Shown: piece after piece, positions 6,641-14,411 of the stretch | How positions within the stretch are numbered: position 1 is the stretch's first letter | Layout: each line of letters starts with the position of its first letter | Assembly (NCBI GenBank): GCA_900552115.1 | Contig: URYP01000052.1 | Span: 1 to 14,720, forward strand | Direction of reading: 5' to 3' | Source of the DNA: an uncultured Oscillospiraceae bacterium | GTDB lineage: Bacteria > Bacillota > Clostridia > Oscillospirales > Acutalibacteraceae | DNA: 14,720 bases | Notes under the pieces: model-generated | Seen by the model: only the letters and a program-made list of their open reading frames with translations | The model's database searches: none | Told to the model about the DNA's origin: nothing | Made by a program: the position numbers and the translations under genes

Positions 6641-6671
6641 TTTATAAAGACGCGTTGGAAAACCGCCACAA
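6641..6671 (-). promoter_or_regulatory. Weak promoter candidate for the lipoprotein cyclophilin
   Basis: Minus strand TTGTGG (6671-6666) and TATAAA (6646-6641) are 19 bases apart. The -10 region lies inside an imperfect inverted repeat (CCAACGTCT at 6629-6637 with AGACGCGTTGG at 6648-6658, two bases bulged) that could be an operator or a leader hairpin. Readthrough from the Cys-cluster gene is an alternative. Confidence 0.3.
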
Positions 6672-6748
6672 TATGTTATTTTAATACTCTAAAGGCGCGG
6701 CTGGTGTCGGGCACCACCCGGCGGCCAGATTGCACTTGATCCAATCCA

Positions 6749-7253
6749 TTATCGACGCTGTATAGGCACCCGCACAAGGGGCAGCAGCCGCTTCCATTCC
6801 TCCAGCTGTCCGCTTTGCTCCCGCAGGAAACGGTGGCATTCCCTGTCGGCCGTCAGCAGGCGGCCGGCTCGACGCACCGTGCGCACGAATGACCGCTCAA
6901 GCCTTGTCCTCCCGGCCAGTTTGACCAAGGGGCACAAACGCAGCGCCCGCGGGTCGTAATCCGCTCTTATCCGTCCCGATGTTTCCCTGTAGGGGAACAG
7001 TGGAAAAATCCGGCAGGCCAGCGGGCGGAACCGACGGTCGCAGCGGCCGTCGCACACGAGCAGGACACCGCCGTCCCGTGTCGGCCGGAAGCAATCTTTC
7101 GGCCAATGCGCCGCCAAATACTCGCGCTCGCCGGGAAAGAGCCGCATGCCGCAGTCCTCCCCGGAATCCCGGCAGCAGGCGGCCCCGCACACGCTGCCGC
7201 AGTCCGCCGCCAGCGGCGTCTTATCCTGAAACAGCGCGTATATCCGCTCAAAA

Positions 7254-7264
<11 letters not shown>
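6749..7264 (-). CDS. Cysteine-cluster protein (YkgJ-like, metal-binding)
   Basis: From the ATG at 7264 this gives 171 residues with eleven cysteines. The N-terminal pattern C22-x3-C26-x3-C30-C31-x6-C38, followed by GMRLFPGE, and the central C71-x3-C75 with RPLACRIFPLFPY around C84 resemble the YkgJ-type zinc/iron-chelating cluster family (CxxCxxCC). The function of that family is poorly known; a bound metal or Fe-S cluster is inferred. The basic C-terminal tail has no membrane segment. The start overlaps the last 11 bases of the cyclophilin gene, a typical sign of translational coupling; a start at 7276 is also possible. It is the third gene after proS and a cytosolic cyclophilin. I am sure of the cysteine cluster and less sure of the family name. 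Confidence 0.75.
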
Positions 7265-7853
<589 letters not shown>

Positions 7854-7918
7854 GCTGACACCTGTCCTTTCTTCGGGATAATCCCGTTCCCCGTTACAGG
7901 GAATAAATCATTCAGCCT

Positions 7919-9364
7919 TTAATAGGCTTTTCCCCAATACACCATGGTTTTGGCCGGTTTGCCGCAGCAAACGCAGGTATCTCCCACATGCTCCTGTTCA
8001 AAAGGCATGCAGCGGCTGGTTACGCCCGCTTCCTCCTTGAGTTTCATTTCGCATTCCAAATCGCCGCACCACATCGCTTTTATCAGGCCGGGCTTATTGT
8101 CCGCGATTTCCTTCATTTCATCCAGATTATGCGCGGCAAAGGTCATGCCCTCACGGCGGGCCAGCGCTTTCTGATACAGGCCGTCATGCACATCGCGCAG
8201 CAGTTCGGGGATTTTTTCCTCGAGTTCATCCAGTGACACCACGGTTTTTTCACGGTTATCGCGGCGCACCAGCACACACTGGTTCTGTTCGATATCCCGC
8301 GGCCCGATCTCCAGCCGCAGGGGCACGCCTTTCATCTCATATTCGGCAAATTTCCAGCCGGCGGAGTTATCGGAATCGTCCACCTTGCCCCGCGCGACTT
8401 TGGCGAGCCGCTCCCGCAGAGCGGCGGCCTTTTCCAGCACACCCGGCTTATGCTGGGCGATAGGAAGGATTACCACCTGAACCGGCGCAACAGCCGGCGG
8501 CAGCACCAGCCCGTTGTCGTCACCGTGGGTCATGATGATGGCGCCGATGATGCGGGTGGACATGCCCCAAGACGTCTGGTGGGGATATTGCAGCTTATTT
8601 TCACGGTCGGAATACTGGATACCGAAGGCCCGGGCAAAGCCGTCTCCAAAATAGTGGCTGGTGCCGCTCTGCAGCGCTTTACCATCGTGCATCATTGCCT
8701 CGATGGTGTAGGTTGCCTGCGCACCGGCAAATTTTTCCTTGTCGGTTTTGCGGCCCTTGATAACCGGGATGGCCAGCGACTGTTCGCAGAAATCCGCGTA
8801 GACGTTCAGCATCCGCTCGGTTTCTTCCATCGCTTCGTCGGCCGTTGCATGCATGGTATGGCCTTCCTGCCAGTAAAATTCCATGGTACGCAGGAACGGA
8901 CGGGTGGTTTTTTCCCACCGCACCACTGAGCACCACTGGTTGTACAGCTTGGGCAGGTCGCGCCAGGAGTGGATGATCTCCGCATAATGATCGCAAAAAA
9001 CGGTTTCGGAGGTGGGCCGCACGCAAAGCCTCTCGGGCAGCTCCTCTTCCCCACCGTGGGTAACCCAGGCCACCTCGGGCGCAAAACCTTCCACATGGTC
9101 TTTTTCCTTTTGCAGCAGGCTTTCCGGGATAAACATGGGCATCATAATATTCTCATGCCCCAATGCCTTGAAACGGGCGTCCAAATCATCCCGTATGTTT
9201 TCCCACAGCGCGGTGCCATAGGGCCGCACGATCATGCAGCCGCGCACCCCGCTGTAGGAGGCCAGTTCCGCCTTTTTCACCACGTCGGTGTACCACTGGG
9301 CGAAATCCACATCCATGGATGTGATTGCTTCCACCATTTTTTTATTATCGCTCACGTTATACAC
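7919..9364 (-). CDS. proS: Prolyl-tRNA synthetase (archaeal/eukaryal type)
   Basis: This 481-residue class II aminoacyl-tRNA synthetase charges tRNA-Pro. It is the short form without the editing insertion domain of the usual bacterial enzyme. Motif 1 covers about 48-80, the proline-site loop is RPTSE (116-120), motif 2 runs from VVRWE to EGHT (147-170), and motif 3 contains SWGMSTRIIGAIIMTHGD (265-282). An anticodon-binding domain follows (about 290-400), then a C-terminal domain with cysteines at 433, 438, 464, 466 and 467 that should bind zinc, ending in the tyrosine typical of this class. An AGGAAAGG site precedes the ATG at 9364. A strong promoter lies close upstream; the leader is only about 20 bases, too short for a T-box. 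Confidence 0.98.
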   Translation of the reverse strand: MYNVSDNKKMVEAITSMDVDFAQWYTDVVKKAELASYSGVRGCMIVRPYGTALWENIRDDLDARFKALGHENIMMPMFIPESLLQKEKDHVEGFAPEVAWVTHGGEEELPERLCVRPTSETVFCDHYAEIIHSWRDLPKLYNQWCSVVRWEKTTRPFLRTMEFYWQEGHTMHATADEAMEETERMLNVYADFCEQSLAIPVIKGRKTDKEKFAGAQATYTIEAMMHDGKALQSGTSHYFGDGFARAFGIQYSDRENKLQYPHQTSWGMSTRIIGAIIMTHGDDNGLVLPPAVAPVQVVILPIAQHKPGVLEKAAALRERLAKVARGKVDDSDNSAGWKFAEYEMKGVPLRLEIGPRDIEQNQCVLVRRDNREKTVVSLDELEEKIPELLRDVHDGLYQKALARREGMTFAAHNLDEMKEIADNKPGLIKAMWCGDLECEMKLKEEAGVTSRCMPFEQEHVGDTCVCCGKPAKTMVYWGKAY

Positions 9365-9390
9365 GCCTTTCCTGTTGGCAAGATTTTAAT

Positions 9391-9419
9391 ATTATACCAA
9401 TAAATATAGGTCTTTTCAA
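9391..9419 (-). promoter_or_regulatory. Sigma-A promoter of the proS operon
   Basis: Minus strand TTGAAA (9419-9414), 17-base spacer, TATAAT (9396-9391). It is close to consensus, and transcription should begin about 20 bases before the proS ATG. Confidence 0.88.
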
Positions 9420-9502
9420 CCATTTGCCGTTATTTTAAGGAGAAATCCATTTTACTCTGAAGCATCATAATAGTAAGTTTACAAATCGTTCTTTTTATTA
9501 TA

Positions 9503-9531
9503 TTGAATTTCGACTTTTTTCCATTTATACT
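9503..9531 (+). promoter_or_regulatory. Sigma-A promoter of the 53-codon gene
   Basis: TTGAAT (9503-9508), 17-base spacer, TATACT (9526-9531); a second TATAAT follows at 9536-9541. It is back to back with the proS promoter in a 208-base divergent region. Confidence 0.75.
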
Positions 9532-9572
9532 TTTTTATAATTTGTACATAGTAATAACGGGAGGTGAAGAAG

Positions 9573-9734
9573 ATGAACTTGTCTCAGAATAACCCGATTA
9601 TTAAAGACGATAAAATGAAGCAGTATTTTGATACACTGCCGAAATTTGTTCAGGAAACCATTGAACAGAGTGGTCTGTTGCCCGCCGATTTGAATGAACT
9701 CAAATGTGCGGCGGAAAACCTGATGAAGAAATAA
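9573..9734 (+). CDS. Small conserved-looking protein, 53 residues
   Basis: An ATG at 9573 with a strong GGGAGGTGA ribosome site and a near-consensus promoter opens a 53-codon frame ending in TAA at 9732-9734. The protein is polar and probably helical, with a KQYFDTLPKFVQETIEQSG core (16-34), a second helix from about 38 to 53, one cysteine (C45) and no membrane segment or signal. Short clostridial proteins with a similar 'FxxLPxxVQExIxQSG' core exist to my recollection, but I know no function for them. It diverges from proS and is followed by a terminator-like fold, so it is an independent transcript. The coding call rests on promoter, ribosome site and plausible composition. Confidence 0.72.
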   Translation: MNLSQNNPIIKDDKMKQYFDTLPKFVQETIEQSGLLPADLNELKCAAENLMKK

Positions 9735-9736
9735 GA

Positions 9737-9797
9737 AAGGATGTCCTCCTCTTCCTGCATTCATGGCAGCGGTTACGTCCTTGTCACTTTTTATGAC
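9737..9797 (+). terminator. Possible terminator of the 53-codon gene
   Basis: AAGGATGT (9737-9744) pairs with ACGTCCTT (9775-9782), one G-U, enclosing a short CTGC/GCAG hairpin. GTCACTTTTTATGACTTTT follows. The large internal loop weakens the call. Confidence 0.4.
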
Positions 9798-9970
9798 TTT
9801 TCTGTTATTCCTAACTGGAAAACGAAAAATGTTTACCGATTAACGATAAGCCAATTTTTGATTTTTCCATTTACTGGATAATATTTTATATGTTTTATAC
9901 AAATAGGGCCATTGGCTCCCCCGTTGAATTATCGCGTTTGTGCATAATAAAATAGTTACAGAAATGAAAC
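9798..9970. other. AT-rich intergenic stretch, no gene seen
   Basis: Between the 53-codon gene and the phosphoglycosyl transferase there are 359 bases without a credible gene. Apart from the flanking terminator candidate and promoter, I see only AT-rich sequence with several -10-like hexamers and short weak hairpins (for example GGGCC at 9906-9910 with GGCTCCC at 9914-9920). No tRNA, riboswitch or repeat is evident. A minus-strand frame at 9840-10070 has no ribosome site or recognisable content. Confidence 0.6.
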
Positions 9971-9999
9971 TTGCTTTTTGTGAAATGCGATAGTATAAT
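9971..9999 (+). promoter_or_regulatory. Sigma-A promoter of the phosphoglycosyl transferase gene
   Basis: TTGCTT (9971-9976), 17-base spacer, TATAAT (9994-9999). The resulting leader of about 88 bases contains a 7-bp hairpin (10054-10060 with 10064-10070, three-base loop) just before the AAGGAGG ribosome site. Confidence 0.82.
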
Positions 10000-10093
10000 T
10001 CAGAAGAACAGTCAGTGAAGGGCTGTAAAAGTGACTTTGACTTATCGCGTCTAATGGGCGTACCGCTCATGGATCATATAAGGAGGAAGTAAT

Positions 10094-10786
10094 ATGGTAC
10101 AGAGAATTCTGCCCGTTACGACCTGCTATGTTGGCTCGCATGATTCCAAAAAAGGGTTTGCTTTTGCGAAACGCACTTTCGATATTGTGCTGTCGTTTAT
10201 GATGATCGTCGTGTTGTCGCCGCTGCTGTTGGTACTGGCGGTAATTTCCACGATTGACACCAAAGGATGCCCGCTGTTTATCCAGACCCGTATGGGCCGC
10301 AATAATCAGCCTTTTAAAATGCTGAAATTCTGCACGATGAGCAGCAGTGCTCCCGCAAACGTCGCGACACACAAATTAAGCAATGCCCATAGCTTCATCT
10401 CCCCTGTCGGCGCTACTCTTCGCAAGCTCAGTTTGGATGAGCTGCCGCAGCTCTTCAATATCCTGAAAGGGGATATGAGCTTCGTAGGACCGCGTCCGGT
10501 AGTCTTGACCGAAACCGATCTGCTTTCGATGCGGGTTCGCAACGGCGCCTGCACCGTTCGTCCGGGACTGACCGGGTGGGCTCAGGTCAACGGCCGTGAT
10601 AAGCTTCCCATCCGACAGAAAGCCGAACTGGATGGTTATTATGCGCAAAACCAGTGTTTTGAACTGGAAATGACCATTTTGTTTAAGTCGATCGGTTACG
10701 TGCTGCATGGCAAGGATGTACGGGAGGGCGCCAACCCGGTGATCGCGGGTTCTCCTTCTCTTAATCGGGAAGAACGCTCTGCTTGA
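10094..10786 (+). CDS. Monotopic phosphoglycosyl transferase (bacterial sugar transferase)
   Basis: This 230-residue protein belongs to the bacterial sugar transferase family (PF02397), which starts extracellular polysaccharide or glycoprotein glycan assembly by moving a sugar-phosphate onto undecaprenyl phosphate. After KRTFD (26-30) comes one hydrophobic re-entrant helix (31-53). Then follow PLFIQTRMGRNNQPFKMLKF (60-79), the catalytic Asp-Glu pair D115-E116 in LSLDELPQLFNILKGDMSFV, GPRP (132-135) and PGLTGWAQVNGR (157-168). The usual K-F-R-T-M reads KFCTM here (78-82), a departure at a conserved arginine. The ATG at 10094 follows AAGGAGG. No other glycan gene lies in the window, so it stands alone with its own promoter and a strong palindrome behind it. 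The sugar cannot be told from sequence. Confidence 0.93.
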   Translation: MVQRILPVTTCYVGSHDSKKGFAFAKRTFDIVLSFMMIVVLSPLLLVLAVISTIDTKGCPLFIQTRMGRNNQPFKMLKFCTMSSSAPANVATHKLSNAHSFISPVGATLRKLSLDELPQLFNILKGDMSFVGPRPVVLTETDLLSMRVRNGACTVRPGLTGWAQVNGRDKLPIRQKAELDGYYAQNQCFELEMTILFKSIGYVLHGKDVREGANPVIAGSPSLNREERSA

Positions 10787-10804
10787 GGTATCTGACAAAT
10801 AACG

Positions 10805-10834
10805 CAAAGGTGTCCGCCGCGGCGGACACCTTTG
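10805..10834 (+). terminator. Perfect 30-base palindrome after the sugar transferase gene
   Basis: Bases 10805-10819 are the exact reverse complement of 10820-10834, centred on CCGCGG; ACGC/GCGT at 10802-10805 and 10837-10840 can extend it with a bulge. It starts 18 bases after the stop at 10786. The trailing TTTGTTGCGT is a modest U-tract. Termination is likely. Confidence 0.75.
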
Positions 10835-10846
10835 TTGCGTCTGTAC

Positions 10847-10875
10847 TTGCAAGCGAACAGCGTTTATAATAGTAT
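10847..10875 (+). promoter_or_regulatory. Promoter candidate of mrp
   Basis: Either TTGCAA (10847-10852) with TAGTAT (10870-10875) at 17 bases, or the better -10 TATAAT (10865-10870) with a poor -35. A promoter must lie here, because the palindrome upstream isolates the gene. Confidence 0.5.
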
Positions 10876-10905
10876 TGAACATAACGGAAAGAAGGAAGGA
10901 TATTT

Positions 10906-11730
10906 ATGAGCGAATCCTGTTCGCACAACTGTGAAACCTGTTCACAAAACTGTTCCGAAAAAGACATGCACGCTTCTCTTAATGCTTATAGCCAGATCCG
11001 CAAGGTGGTTGCGGTCAGTTCCGGCAAAGGCGGTGTGGGAAAGTCTTCCGTTACCGCTATGCTGGCTGTCCTGATGGCGCGGCGTGGCTATAAAGTCGGT
11101 GTACTCGACGCGGATATTACCGGCCCGTCTATTCCCAAAGCTTTTGGACTGACGGCCAAAGCCAAGGGCAGTGAGCTGGGAATCCTGCCGCTGGAGACGC
11201 ACATGGGCATCAAGGTGATGTCCATCAATCTTTTGCTGGAGCATGAGGATCAACCGGTCGTCTGGCGCGGTCCGGTGCTGGCCGGCGCCGTGACCCAGTT
11301 TTGGACAGACGTGGTCTGGGGCGAGCTGGATTATCTGTTCATCGATATGCCTCCCGGAACCGGCGATGTACCGCTGACGATCTACCAGTCCATTCCTTTG
11401 GATGGCGGCATTATCGTTTCCACACCGCAGACCCTCGTGCAGATGGTGGTGGAAAAGGCTCGTAAAATGGCCGAGATGCTGAATATTCCGATTTTAGGTA
11501 TGGTGGAGAATATGAGCGGTGTGGTCTGTCCGGACTGCGGCCGGTTCATTCCCCTGTTCGGGGAAGCGGACCAGCTTGCAAAGGCGGCGAATGAGATGGG
11601 CCTGCCGCTGCTGGCCAGCCTGCCCATGAACAGCGATGTAGCCCGGCTGTGTGACAGCGGTGAGATCGAAAAGATCGTCTGTGATGAGCTGGCTTCCGCG
11701 GCCGACACCGTGGAAGCGCTGCTGAAATAA
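10906..11730 (+). CDS. mrp: Mrp/NBP35 family Fe-S cluster carrier ATPase
   Basis: This 274-residue P-loop ATPase of the Mrp/NBP35 (ApbC) group assembles or carries iron-sulfur clusters to target proteins in the cytosol. The deviant Walker A is SGKGGVGKS (39-47), switch I includes DADITGPSIPK (68-78), Walker B is FIDMPPGTGD (145-154), and the C-terminal CPDC (208-211) is the bridging cluster site between the two subunits. The N-terminus has four cysteines, C5-x3-C9-x2-C12-x3-C16, resembling the extra N-terminal cluster of NBP35-type proteins. The N-terminal MIP18/DUF59 domain of many bacterial Mrp proteins is absent. The ATG at 10906 follows GGAAGG. The gene is monocistronic, bounded by a palindrome before and a strong terminator after. 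Confidence 0.95.
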   Translation: MSESCSHNCETCSQNCSEKDMHASLNAYSQIRKVVAVSSGKGGVGKSSVTAMLAVLMARRGYKVGVLDADITGPSIPKAFGLTAKAKGSELGILPLETHMGIKVMSINLLLEHEDQPVVWRGPVLAGAVTQFWTDVVWGELDYLFIDMPPGTGDVPLTIYQSIPLDGGIIVSTPQTLVQMVVEKARKMAEMLNIPILGMVENMSGVVCPDCGRFIPLFGEADQLAKAANEMGLPLLASLPMNSDVARLCDSGEIEKIVCDELASAADTVEALLK

Positions 11731-11734
11731 TACC

Positions 11735-11775
11735 CACAACCTCGCTTAAATAAAGCGAGGTTGTGTTATTTATAA
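11735..11775 (+). terminator. Intrinsic terminator of mrp
   Basis: CACAACCTCGCTT (11735-11747) pairs perfectly over 13 bp with 11753-11765 around a five-base loop, followed by TTATTTATAA. It starts four bases after the mrp stop. Confidence 0.88.
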
Positions 11776-11785
11776 TGAATTAGTA

Positions 11786-11814
11786 TTGCTTATTGAGCCT
11801 ATATTATTTATAAT
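11786..11814 (+). promoter_or_regulatory. Sigma-A promoter of the LRR-dockerin gene
   Basis: TTGCTT (11786-11791), 17-base spacer, TATAAT (11809-11814). The leader is about 37 bases. Confidence 0.85.
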
Positions 11815-11856
11815 ATAAATATACTTAAACAACAAAACGGATGAGGATGATGGATC

Positions 11857-13833
11857 GTGAAACGCTTTTTAACTTTATTAATAATGAATCTATTTATTTT
11901 ATACATGTTTCCTCATCCAGTACTTGCTTTGACAACAGTTACAAGTGGAACTTGCGGAGATAGTCTAACCTGGAAAATTGATGGGAATACTTTAATTATT
12001 AATGGGTATGGCAATATGAATGATTATAATAATTATTATAATGAAGCTCCCTGGTCCAGTTTAGAGTTTACGCATCTTATTGTTAATGAAGGCGTAACCA
12101 GTATTTGTAGCAACGCTTTTGCAAGGTATGAAATGCTTACCAGTGTTGCTTTACCGAATAGTTTAGAATTGATAGGAGACAGTGCTTTTTCTGAATGCCT
12201 CAATTTGATAGAAATAATTATACCCAGCGGCAATATTGACAATAGTGCATTTTTATACTGTAATAAGCTCTCTAGTATCACACTTGGTAATAACGTTATT
12301 TCCATTGGGGCACATGCATTTGGCGGATGTGCCGATCTTAAAACAATAGATATTCCCGATTCTGTAACGACAATTGGTCAATCCGCTTTCAGCGAATGCG
12401 AACGTTTAGAAACAGTCAAACTGAGTAATAAGATTAAAACCATAGAAAGCTATACGTTTAACCGATGTAAAAATCTAACGAATATAACTATGGGGAATAG
12501 CATTACTAAAATTGGTCATTCCGCATTTGGAGAATGTTTGAGTCTGGAATCAATTGTAATACCTAATAGTGTTAAAGAAATTAGCGATTACGCTTTCTGG
12601 TCGTGTTATAAATTAAATGACCTTGTTATTGGCAATAATGTGAGTAGAATTTACGATAACGCCTTTTCTAATTGTAGAAGCATAAAGTCAGTTACGCTTC
12701 CAGATAGCGTTACTTTTTTAGGCCGTTGGGCATTTTATGGATGTAAAAGTCTGACTAGTATTACATTATCAAATACATTAACAGCCATAAATGACTATAC
12801 TTTTCAAAATTGCACCTCTCTTGAAAAAATTGTTATTCCCAATCAAATTACAAAAATTGGTGAGATGGCTTTTAAAAACTGCAGCCGTTTATTAAAGGTA
12901 TCTTTCCCAGACAATACAATAAAGATATATGATTTTTCATTTGCAGATTGCAGCTCCCTTACTCAAGTTACTTTACCCGGAAGCGTTATTATTGCTGGCT
13001 ACGGCGTCTTTTCCCGGTGTTCAAGTTTGTCGTTAGTCACTATTGAAAATGGCGTCAGTAATATATCTAGTGCATTCGAGTTTTGTACTAATCTGGACAA
13101 TATTTTCATTCCAGAAAGTGTGGCGGACTGTAGCATCGCATTTATTGGTTGTACAAATTTAAACAATATTACCGTAGACGAAAAAAACCCATTTTATACT
13201 TCCACAGATGGTATTTTATATAACAAAGACAAATCTACAATTATATGTTATCCAGCCGGTAAAGCCGGCCCGTTTGTATTGCCGGAATGTGTTTCCACAA
13301 TTGAAAATCATGCTTTCTATCAGTGTAATAAATTAACAAATATTACTTTAAATAATAATATAGTTTCGATTGGATACAGCGCTTTTCAAAATTGTGAAAG
13401 CTTAGAAGAAATTATTATTCCGGATAGTATAGACGAAATCATGTGCAATACCTTTCAGGATTGTTCTGCTTTAACCAGTATTGTCATTCCTGCCAGCGTA
13501 ACAGAAATAGGCGACTATGCCTTTTCAGGGTGTCATAATCTTGTAACGGTTTATGGATTTAAGATGACGTCTGCCGAAAAATACTTTAAAAATGCTTATG
13601 GCGTTACCTATATATATATGACCATGACCGGCGATATTGATCAAAACGGAAAGATAACGGCAAGCGATGCACTGCTTGTTTTGCAAAGTGCCACCATGAA
13701 AATAAACTTGTCCAGCATTCAGCAACAGATGTCAGACGTAAACAGTAACGGCGAAGTGGATGCCAATGACGCGCTTCTTATCCTTCAATTTGTGACCCAA
13801 AAAATAACGCAGTTTCCTTTGGACGCTAACTAA
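11857..13833 (+). CDS. Secreted BspA-type leucine-rich-repeat protein with C-terminal dockerin
   Basis: This 658-residue protein starts at a GTG at 11857 (GAGGATG site upstream; the frame is closed just before). Residues 1-24 are a signal peptide, cut probably after VLA. A short SGTCGDSLTWKID-type N-terminal module (30-70) leads into about 20 repeats of roughly 23 residues of the LRR_5/BspA pattern, each around 'AFxxC...L..I.IP.SV..IG' (about 75-575). One repeat is interrupted near 440-475 by a beta-hairpin insertion. Residues 590-658 form a type I dockerin with two calcium loops (D593, D595, N597, D604 and D627, N629, N631, D638). Dockerins bind cohesins on scaffoldins or at the cell surface; no cohesin is seen here. 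The LRR face suggests binding rather than catalysis. The gene is AT-rich unlike its neighbours: 20 of 60 bases at 12541-12600 are G or C. Confidence 0.93.
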   Translation: MKRFLTLLIMNLFILYMFPHPVLALTTVTSGTCGDSLTWKIDGNTLIINGYGNMNDYNNYYNEAPWSSLEFTHLIVNEGVTSICSNAFARYEMLTSVALPNSLELIGDSAFSECLNLIEIIIPSGNIDNSAFLYCNKLSSITLGNNVISIGAHAFGGCADLKTIDIPDSVTTIGQSAFSECERLETVKLSNKIKTIESYTFNRCKNLTNITMGNSITKIGHSAFGECLSLESIVIPNSVKEISDYAFWSCYKLNDLVIGNNVSRIYDNAFSNCRSIKSVTLPDSVTFLGRWAFYGCKSLTSITLSNTLTAINDYTFQNCTSLEKIVIPNQITKIGEMAFKNCSRLLKVSFPDNTIKIYDFSFADCSSLTQVTLPGSVIIAGYGVFSRCSSLSLVTIENGVSNISSAFEFCTNLDNIFIPESVADCSIAFIGCTNLNNITVDEKNPFYTSTDGILYNKDKSTIICYPAGKAGPFVLPECVSTIENHAFYQCNKLTNITLNNNIVSIGYSAFQNCESLEEIIIPDSIDEIMCNTFQDCSALTSIVIPASVTEIGDYAFSGCHNLVTVYGFKMTSAEKYFKNAYGVTYIYMTMTGDIDQNGKITASDALLVLQSATMKINLSSIQQQMSDVNSNGEVDANDALLILQFVTQKITQFPLDAN

Positions 13834-13849
13834 GTAAAAGTAGACCAAT

Positions 13850-13900
13850 AAAACAAAACCGCCGGAAGGATGTTTCCTTCCGGCGGTTAATTTTGTATTT
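13850..13900. terminator. Bidirectional intrinsic terminator
   Basis: A 14-bp perfect stem (13857-13870 with 13875-13888, loop TGTT) is followed by TAATTTTGTATTT on the plus strand and by TTTTGTTTTATT on the minus strand. It therefore serves both the LRR-dockerin gene and the converging coaD/coiled-coil operon. Confidence 0.92.
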
Positions 13901-13907
13901 CGTTAAT

Positions 13908-14411
13908 TTACTCCTCAGATGCCTGGGGCGTATTCGGCTCCTGCGCCGGCTCCTCCTGTTTGGAAAGCGGATTGCGCAGCATCTGGCGGGCCTGGCGCAG
14001 CTCACCGACCCGTTTGGTGAGCAGTTCCTCCGTGCTCTTGAGCACATCGTCCGCAAACTCGTTGGCACCCTTGCGCATATCACGCGAGCGCTGCTGGGCC
14101 GCAATGAGGATCTCGTTCGCTTTCTGCTGGGCCGCCGCCACGATCTCTTCCTTGGCGATCAGGGCGCGCGCGCGCTCCTCCGCGTTGCGTATGATCTCCT
14201 CCGCCTCGTGCTTCGCCGTGGTGACGATATCGCCGCGGTCAGCTACAATGGCTTTGGCCTGCCGGAGCTCGGACGGCATATTGGCACGGATGTCATCCAC
14301 AATTTCACGCAGATGATCGGCCGGGATCAGGCATTTGCCGCCGGAAAGCGGCACGCTGACCGCCTTATCTACCATATCGTCAATCTGTTCCAACAACTCG
14401 TCTACTGTCAT
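13908..14411 (-). CDS. Coiled-coil protein of the coaD operon, function unknown
   Basis: This 167-residue soluble protein has an N-terminal acidic helix (1-20), a loop with SGGKCLIP (23-30) and then a long charged, alanine-rich heptad region (about 31-148) predicted to form a coiled coil. The tail (149-167) is acidic and rich in Pro, Gln and Glu. Clostridial homologues are often loosely named ATPase, V-type ATPase subunit H-like or DivIVA-like; those names reflect coiled-coil resemblance, not shown function, and no nucleotide-binding motif is present. The ATG at 14411 overlaps the coaD stop as ATGA (14411-14408), a mark of translational coupling, so the two are made together. It ends at the bidirectional terminator. 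Confidence 0.85.
   Translation of the reverse strand: MTVDELLEQIDDMVDKAVSVPLSGGKCLIPADHLREIVDDIRANMPSELRQAKAIVADRGDIVTTAKHEAEEIIRNAEERARALIAKEEIVAAAQQKANEILIAAQQRSRDMRKGANEFADDVLKSTEELLTKRVGELRQARQMLRNPLSKQEEPAQEPNTPQASEE

Noticed and set aside
6698..6720. Hairpin (CGG-C-TGGTG / CACCA-C-CCG) after the Cys-cluster gene as a terminator
   Set aside because: Stem short with a mismatch and no U-tract on either strand; readthrough into the lipoprotein cyclophilin cannot be excluded.
9365..9390. T-box or other riboswitch before proS
   Set aside because: The promoter leaves only about 20 bases of leader, with no room for such an RNA.
9840..10070. Minus-strand frame of 76 codons in the intergenic region
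   Set aside because: It has no ribosome site, overlaps the promoter and leader of the plus-strand gene, and its sequence resembles no protein.
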